This document shows, piece by piece, positions 6,969 to 10,303 of a stretch of 10,303 nt of DNA (positions within the stretch are counted from its first letter, which is position 1; each line of letters starts with the position of its first letter). This DNA comes from Lachnospiraceae bacterium (GTDB taxonomy: Bacteria > Bacillota > Clostridia > Lachnospirales > Lachnospiraceae). The position numbers were made by a program, and so were the translations under genes. The notes under the pieces are model-generated. The model searched no databases, was not told where the DNA came from, and saw only the letters and a program-made list of their open reading frames with translations. Location: contig DOVG01000113.1 of the NCBI GenBank assembly GCA_003520205.1, positions 1-10,303 on the forward strand, given 5' to 3'.

Positions 6969-8477
6969 TTATGATACAAATGTAAGCGCTGTCAGTTCTG
7001 ATACATCATTGTCTTCAAATCTGACCTCTATTTCCTCTTTTTCATACTCCACACTAAACGAAAGATCCGTATATTCATATATCTCTTCACCCATGTAGCG
7101 TACAACCATTTCCTCAAGAAATGTTTCCTGTTCACTAAGCATTTCCTTTATGTCGTACCTGTTTTTTTCTGAGATATGAACAAGAAATGCATACAAATCT
7201 CTGTTTTTATATATATCGTTTCCGAATTTTACCTCAAGTATGGCAAGATATTCTTCAAGAGTAACCTTCTTCCATCTGGTTAGTCTTATTAACAGTTCTT
7301 TAAAGAGCTTCGCGAAGTTACGACCTATCTCCTCACTCAGAAGTTCGTCCTCGTATCTGTAGCTGAGATCCGCTTTCAGTTCTTCTTTCTTCTCTCCCTT
7401 AAGTCCGTCATCTGATGCCGATGTAACCACATTATCTATGATAGTTACAGGAAAGCTCTTCTCTCTTTTTATCTGCATAAATGGCATTGTCACACACGCC
7501 ATAAGCTCCGGACGATCTGTTTCTATGAGCCTTCTTAACAGTCCTTCAAAATCAAATGCATTCTTAAGACTCCTGGTTCTGTTTCTTCTTATCATCTCAT
7601 CTGAGAATCGGGACAGCTCTGCAGTTGATGCAATAAGCATACTGTGATTCTCTATAGTCTGCTTCAGCATATTCGAAAGCCTGTTTACATCTCTTATCGT
7701 GTCGGAACCTCCACTATACGAAGCCTTCTTAACCGCCTTATCAACAAGCTCACGATTTTTAGCAAATGACTTTCTTTCCTCGGCAAACCAGAGACTGGTT
7801 CTTTCCATGTATTCATCTACAGCCTTACTTCCTGCATGTACATCTGTAAGAAGCAGTTTCATAACTTCACGCCGTCTTTTCTCCAGCTGACTTACTTCTA
7901 TATTGATTCTCTCTATAACATCGATACTGCCGCGGAAATTCTCAGAACGAATAAGCTTTTCCAGAAGCAGCTGTTCTGTAGTTATGGTGCTTTCATCCTT
8001 TACTTCCTTTGTAGACAGATAGAATTCTATTCCTTCTTCAGTTATAGTATATACAACATCCTCTTCTTTAACTATACTGTCTATGAATCTTACTCTGGCT
8101 ATCTTCATTTCCTTCTCAACAGGATCAAAGAAAGGCATTTCAAAAGCTCTGCCCGAGTTACGTATCTTATCGAATATATATCTTATAAGTTCATCCAGAT
8201 CCCCTTCCAGATTAAAAGCAGTTCTTAGAATTCCCCGCACAAAAGTTTCGTATTCCTTGTAGCTTACAGGCTTATCATTAAAGCTGTTTTCATTTATAAA
8301 AAAGCGCAGAATAGCCAGGACCAGGTATCCCATATCCAGGTCCTTATATTCTCCGCCTCTAAACTGAGCAAGCGAACCATCCATTATCATAAAAAACGGA
8401 TAATACTTTCTGAGACTCATCATTCGCTCAGTATGATTTTTAATTATATCATCAATTAATACATACTCTTCTGCCAT
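6969..8477 (-). CDS. jetA: JetA/MksF-like kleisin subunit (DUF5716-like)
   Basis: This 502-residue soluble protein matches the JetA kleisin in position and layout: first gene of the three, followed by the KITE and SMC genes. The N-terminus (IIKNHTERMMSLRKYYPFF, then a helical and winged-helix-like region to about 185) resembles the DUF5716/JetA family from memory. A heptad-rich central region (about 185-345, for example IERINIEVSQLEKRRREVMK) should pack against the SMC neck as in other kleisins. The C-terminal part (about 385-500) looks like a second winged helix, expected to bind the SMC cap, and ends in an acidic tail. In MksBEF and Wadjet complexes the kleisin bridges the two ATPase heads and carries the KITE subunits. 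The ATG at 8477 is preceded by AGGGGAAG. The gene begins 28 bases after the lipoprotein gene without a visible terminator, so it is probably transcribed with mfd. The individual assignment is moderate, but the three-gene context makes it strong. Confidence 0.8.
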   Translation of the reverse strand: MAEEYVLIDDIIKNHTERMMSLRKYYPFFMIMDGSLAQFRGGEYKDLDMGYLVLAILRFFINENSFNDKPVSYKEYETFVRGILRTAFNLEGDLDELIRYIFDKIRNSGRAFEMPFFDPVEKEMKIARVRFIDSIVKEEDVVYTITEEGIEFYLSTKEVKDESTITTEQLLLEKLIRSENFRGSIDVIERINIEVSQLEKRRREVMKLLLTDVHAGSKAVDEYMERTSLWFAEERKSFAKNRELVDKAVKKASYSGGSDTIRDVNRLSNMLKQTIENHSMLIASTAELSRFSDEMIRRNRTRSLKNAFDFEGLLRRLIETDRPELMACVTMPFMQIKREKSFPVTIIDNVVTSASDDGLKGEKKEELKADLSYRYEDELLSEEIGRNFAKLFKELLIRLTRWKKVTLEEYLAILEVKFGNDIYKNRDLYAFLVHISEKNRYDIKEMLSEQETFLEEMVVRYMGEEIYEYTDLSFSVEYEKEEIEVRFEDNDVSELTALTFVS

Positions 8478-8505
8478 TACGGTCTTCCCCTGAAGAACTT
8501 AAAAC

Positions 8506-9585
8506 CTAACGAAATTTTATACTACTGTATACATCAAAGTCTACACTGTCTTCATAGGAAAACTTTGGATCAGCCTCTTTCTGCCACTCTTCATAATGAG
8601 ATTCGATATATTTTCTTCGTTTACTGACTATAAGTTCATTTTTTCTCTTATCTGTAGCACTTCTATCAGTAAGTGCTTTCATATAGAAAATGTGATAACC
8701 GTATTCAGACTCTGTTACCAGACTATAGGATTCATCTTCCAGCTGATAAAGACTTTTCATAATATCCTTGCCATATATACCCTCTATCTCTGAAGGCGAC
8801 ATGGTATAATAAGATGAATTATGTAAACCATAGTACTCTGCCAGTCCTTCTATGTTGGTACCATTGGTATTTGAATCAGACGTTCCGTCATTATATGAAC
8901 TTTCTATAGGATTTATGAGAGTATTATACGCCTGCAAAGCTCTTTCATACTGAGCCTCACGCTCATCATCCGACAGCTTGGTCACATCTCCATTTGATGC
9001 AACTGTATAACACTCAAAATACAGATCATAAAATGTTGTCTCACGGGCATCCTCATCTGATACTTCTATTTCGGCATCATCTATAATAAGACTATAAACC
9101 TTTTTAGCTATTGCATTTTCCTGCATAACCTTATGAATCATATCATAATCAAGTGCCATGCTCTTTATCTGCTCATCAGTAAGCATTCTGTAAAATGCAT
9201 CTGTCTGGCTGGCAACTTCACTTTCCTCTTCCTGAGTAAGCGCACATTTATACTCATTAGCTTTGGAAGCCAGAAGCTTAACATGAACTATATCCTCAAT
9301 GATATCCTTTCTGGTAACATCTTCCATATTTGCACTATTATCTCTCGCAATAGATACATCTATATTCCAGACATCACTTCCATAGGTTGCTTCATAGTCT
9401 TCTCTGACAGTATTCGCATATAGATACACCTCTCCGAGGGATATATTTTCCCCGTCAAATGTGAAAACTGTATCCTTTGGAGATGCCGTCATTTCTTCTC
9501 TTACTCCACAGGATGCTGCCGACAGACAAAGCACAAATATCAATATGGCAGAAATGTATTTTTTTATACCACTATTTATCTTCAT
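8506..9585 (-). CDS. PrsA/PpiC-like peptidyl-prolyl isomerase lipoprotein
   Basis: This 359-residue lipoprotein has a basic N-terminus (MKINSGIKKY), a hydrophobic signal segment and a lipobox-like LSAASCG with the predicted lipidated Cys26. The mature protein should sit on the outer face of the membrane. It follows the SurA/PrsA plan: a helical N-terminal chaperone region (about 35-180), then a parvulin-like domain (about 185-315) ending in YSLVTESEYGYHIFYMKAL, which matches the conserved GYHI end of PpiC domains. The start of that domain lacks the usual R(A)xHIL signature and reads FYDLYFECYT. A low-complexity Ser/Asn/Thr/Gly loop near 230-242 interrupts it, so isomerase activity is doubtful and a chaperone role more likely. 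The ATG at 9585 lies inside the mfd 3' end (14-base overlap) with AGGAG upstream, suggesting translational coupling. Foldase next to mfd is, as I recall, common in Clostridia. Confidence 0.82.
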   Translation of the reverse strand: MKINSGIKKYISAILIFVLCLSAASCGVREEMTASPKDTVFTFDGENISLGEVYLYANTVREDYEATYGSDVWNIDVSIARDNSANMEDVTRKDIIEDIVHVKLLASKANEYKCALTQEEESEVASQTDAFYRMLTDEQIKSMALDYDMIHKVMQENAIAKKVYSLIIDDAEIEVSDEDARETTFYDLYFECYTVASNGDVTKLSDDEREAQYERALQAYNTLINPIESSYNDGTSDSNTNGTNIEGLAEYYGLHNSSYYTMSPSEIEGIYGKDIMKSLYQLEDESYSLVTESEYGYHIFYMKALTDRSATDKRKNELIVSKRRKYIESHYEEWQKEADPKFSYEDSVDFDVYSSIKFR

Positions 9586-10303
9586 TTATTAAGCTCCTGA
9601 TGTCATCAATCGTATCTCCGATTGATTGTAGCATATTTTCCTGAATCAGGCTTGATGTTTTTACCATAAATCCTGATTCTTTGGTCGCAACTATTCGCAT
9701 ATTTCCTTTATACTTTTTGATAAACTTATCTATATTATCTATCTTATACTTTGTTGTATCATGAATGATATAATATGCCCATCCATCCTTATATCTTACA
9801 TAAGACAGATAAGCCCTATGCGCTTTTGCACGAAGAAGCGCAACCTCCAGCAGATAATGAACCGGCTTCGGAACCGCTCCGAATCTGTCCTCTATCTCAG
9901 CCAGAATATCATCCGCATCCTCTTCATTTTCTATATGGGATATCCTCTTATACAGCTCCAGCTTCAGATATTCATTTCTTACATATTCCTCCGGGATATA
10001 TGCATCTATCGGAATATCTATCGATGTATCAAAATCAGCCTCTTCCACTTCGCCCATTTTCTTCTTTACTGACTGCGCAAGAAGCTTGACATAGAGATCA
10101 TAGCCTATTTCTTCCATGTGACCGGACTGGCTGGAGCCCAGAATATTTCCTGCCCCTCTTATCTCAAGATCCTTCATGGATATTTTATAACCTGATCCCA
10201 GTTCTGTAAACTCTCTTATTGCCGACAGACGTTTCTCTGCAACCTCTTTGATTACCTTATCCCTTCTGTACATCAGGAATGCATAGCTGGATCTGTCTGA
10301 TCT
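9572..10303 (-). CDS. mfd: Transcription-repair coupling factor Mfd, C-terminal 243 residues (N-terminus beyond window)
   Basis: Mfd is a superfamily 2 translocase that removes RNA polymerase stalled at DNA lesions and recruits UvrA. The frame is open to the right edge, and translating from 10303 gives RSDRSSYAFLMYRRDK, the end of the second RecA-like motor domain; the ATG at 10273 is internal. It is followed by AIREFTELGSGYKISMKDLE (about 28-47) and IRGAGNILGSSQSGH, the translocation (TRG) motif shared with RecG. The rest (about 100-243), including IPIDAYIPEEYV and RFGAVPKPVHYLLEVALLRAK, is the C-terminal TRCF domain 7 that keeps the enzyme autoinhibited. Full-length Mfd is about 1150 to 1200 residues, so roughly a fifth is visible. 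The visible part looks intact and ends with TAG inside the next gene. Confidence 0.97.
   Translation of the reverse strand, partial: RSDRSSYAFLMYRRDKVIKEVAEKRLSAIREFTELGSGYKISMKDLEIRGAGNILGSSQSGHMEEIGYDLYVKLLAQSVKKKMGEVEEADFDTSIDIPIDAYIPEEYVRNEYLKLELYKRISHIENEEDADDILAEIEDRFGAVPKPVHYLLEVALLRAKAHRAYLSYVRYKDGWAYYIIHDTTKYKIDNIDKFIKKYKGNMRIVATKESGFMVKTSSLIQENMLQSIGDTIDDIRSLINEDK

Noticed and set aside
7836..8228. Plus-strand open frame of 130 codons inside the JetA-like gene
   Set aside because: Antisense shadow with Tyr/Phe/Ile-rich composition and no family features; the minus-strand frame is full length and coherent.
1..10303. Mobile element, CRISPR array, tRNA or other RNA gene
   Set aside because: I saw no regular spaced repeats, transposase or integrase motifs, tRNA-like stems or attachment-site duplications; the window is almost entirely protein-coding.

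Overview
The window looks like chromosomal DNA from a low-GC Firmicute, most likely a Clostridia/Lachnospiraceae member. The signs are AT-rich sequence, many ATA and AGA codons, strong GGAGG-type ribosome binding sites, and gene families typical of that group (an Mfd plus PrsA/PpiC lipoprotein pair, a DUF5716-like JetA). This placement is an inference; no rRNA or other marker is present. Every gene I can support lies on the minus strand, so biological order runs from high to low coordinates. I see no tRNA, rRNA, CRISPR array, insertion sequence or integrase.

Right edge (10303 to 9572): the C-terminal end of mfd, the transcription-repair coupling factor, cut by the window edge. Its stop overlaps the start of a secreted parvulin-type (PpiC/PrsA-like) lipoprotein gene (9585 to 8506). 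Centre (8477 to 1755): three genes with the architecture of a Wadjet/MksBEF-type SMC complex. They are a JetA-like kleisin (502 aa), a JetB-like KITE subunit (252 aa) and a JetC-like SMC ATPase (1470 aa) with N- and C-terminal ATPase halves around long coiled coils and a hinge. Then, nine bases or fewer after jetC (1745 to 888), comes a full-length homologue of the COG1533/spore-photoproduct-lyase-like radical SAM family. All three cluster-binding cysteines of the CxxxCxxC motif are replaced. Left edge (827 to 1): a malic enzyme gene, cut at its C-terminal end, behind a 60-base gap with a possible promoter.

The genes from mfd to the degenerate radical SAM gene are separated by gaps of 56 bases or fewer, or overlap, with no visible terminator, so they probably form one transcription unit. 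The most interesting point is that the expected fourth Wadjet gene, the JetD Toprim-type nuclease, is absent from this window. Its operon position holds a 'pseudo-radical-SAM' protein with a perfect QLSLF tail, which matches the sliding-clamp-binding consensus. The JetC ATPase also has unusual motifs: the first Walker A glycine is Leu, and Asn replaces the usual catalytic Glu after the Walker B Asp. This suggests a JetABC complex that does not follow the standard nuclease-coupled plan, encoded with DNA-repair machinery. The function is inferred, not shown.
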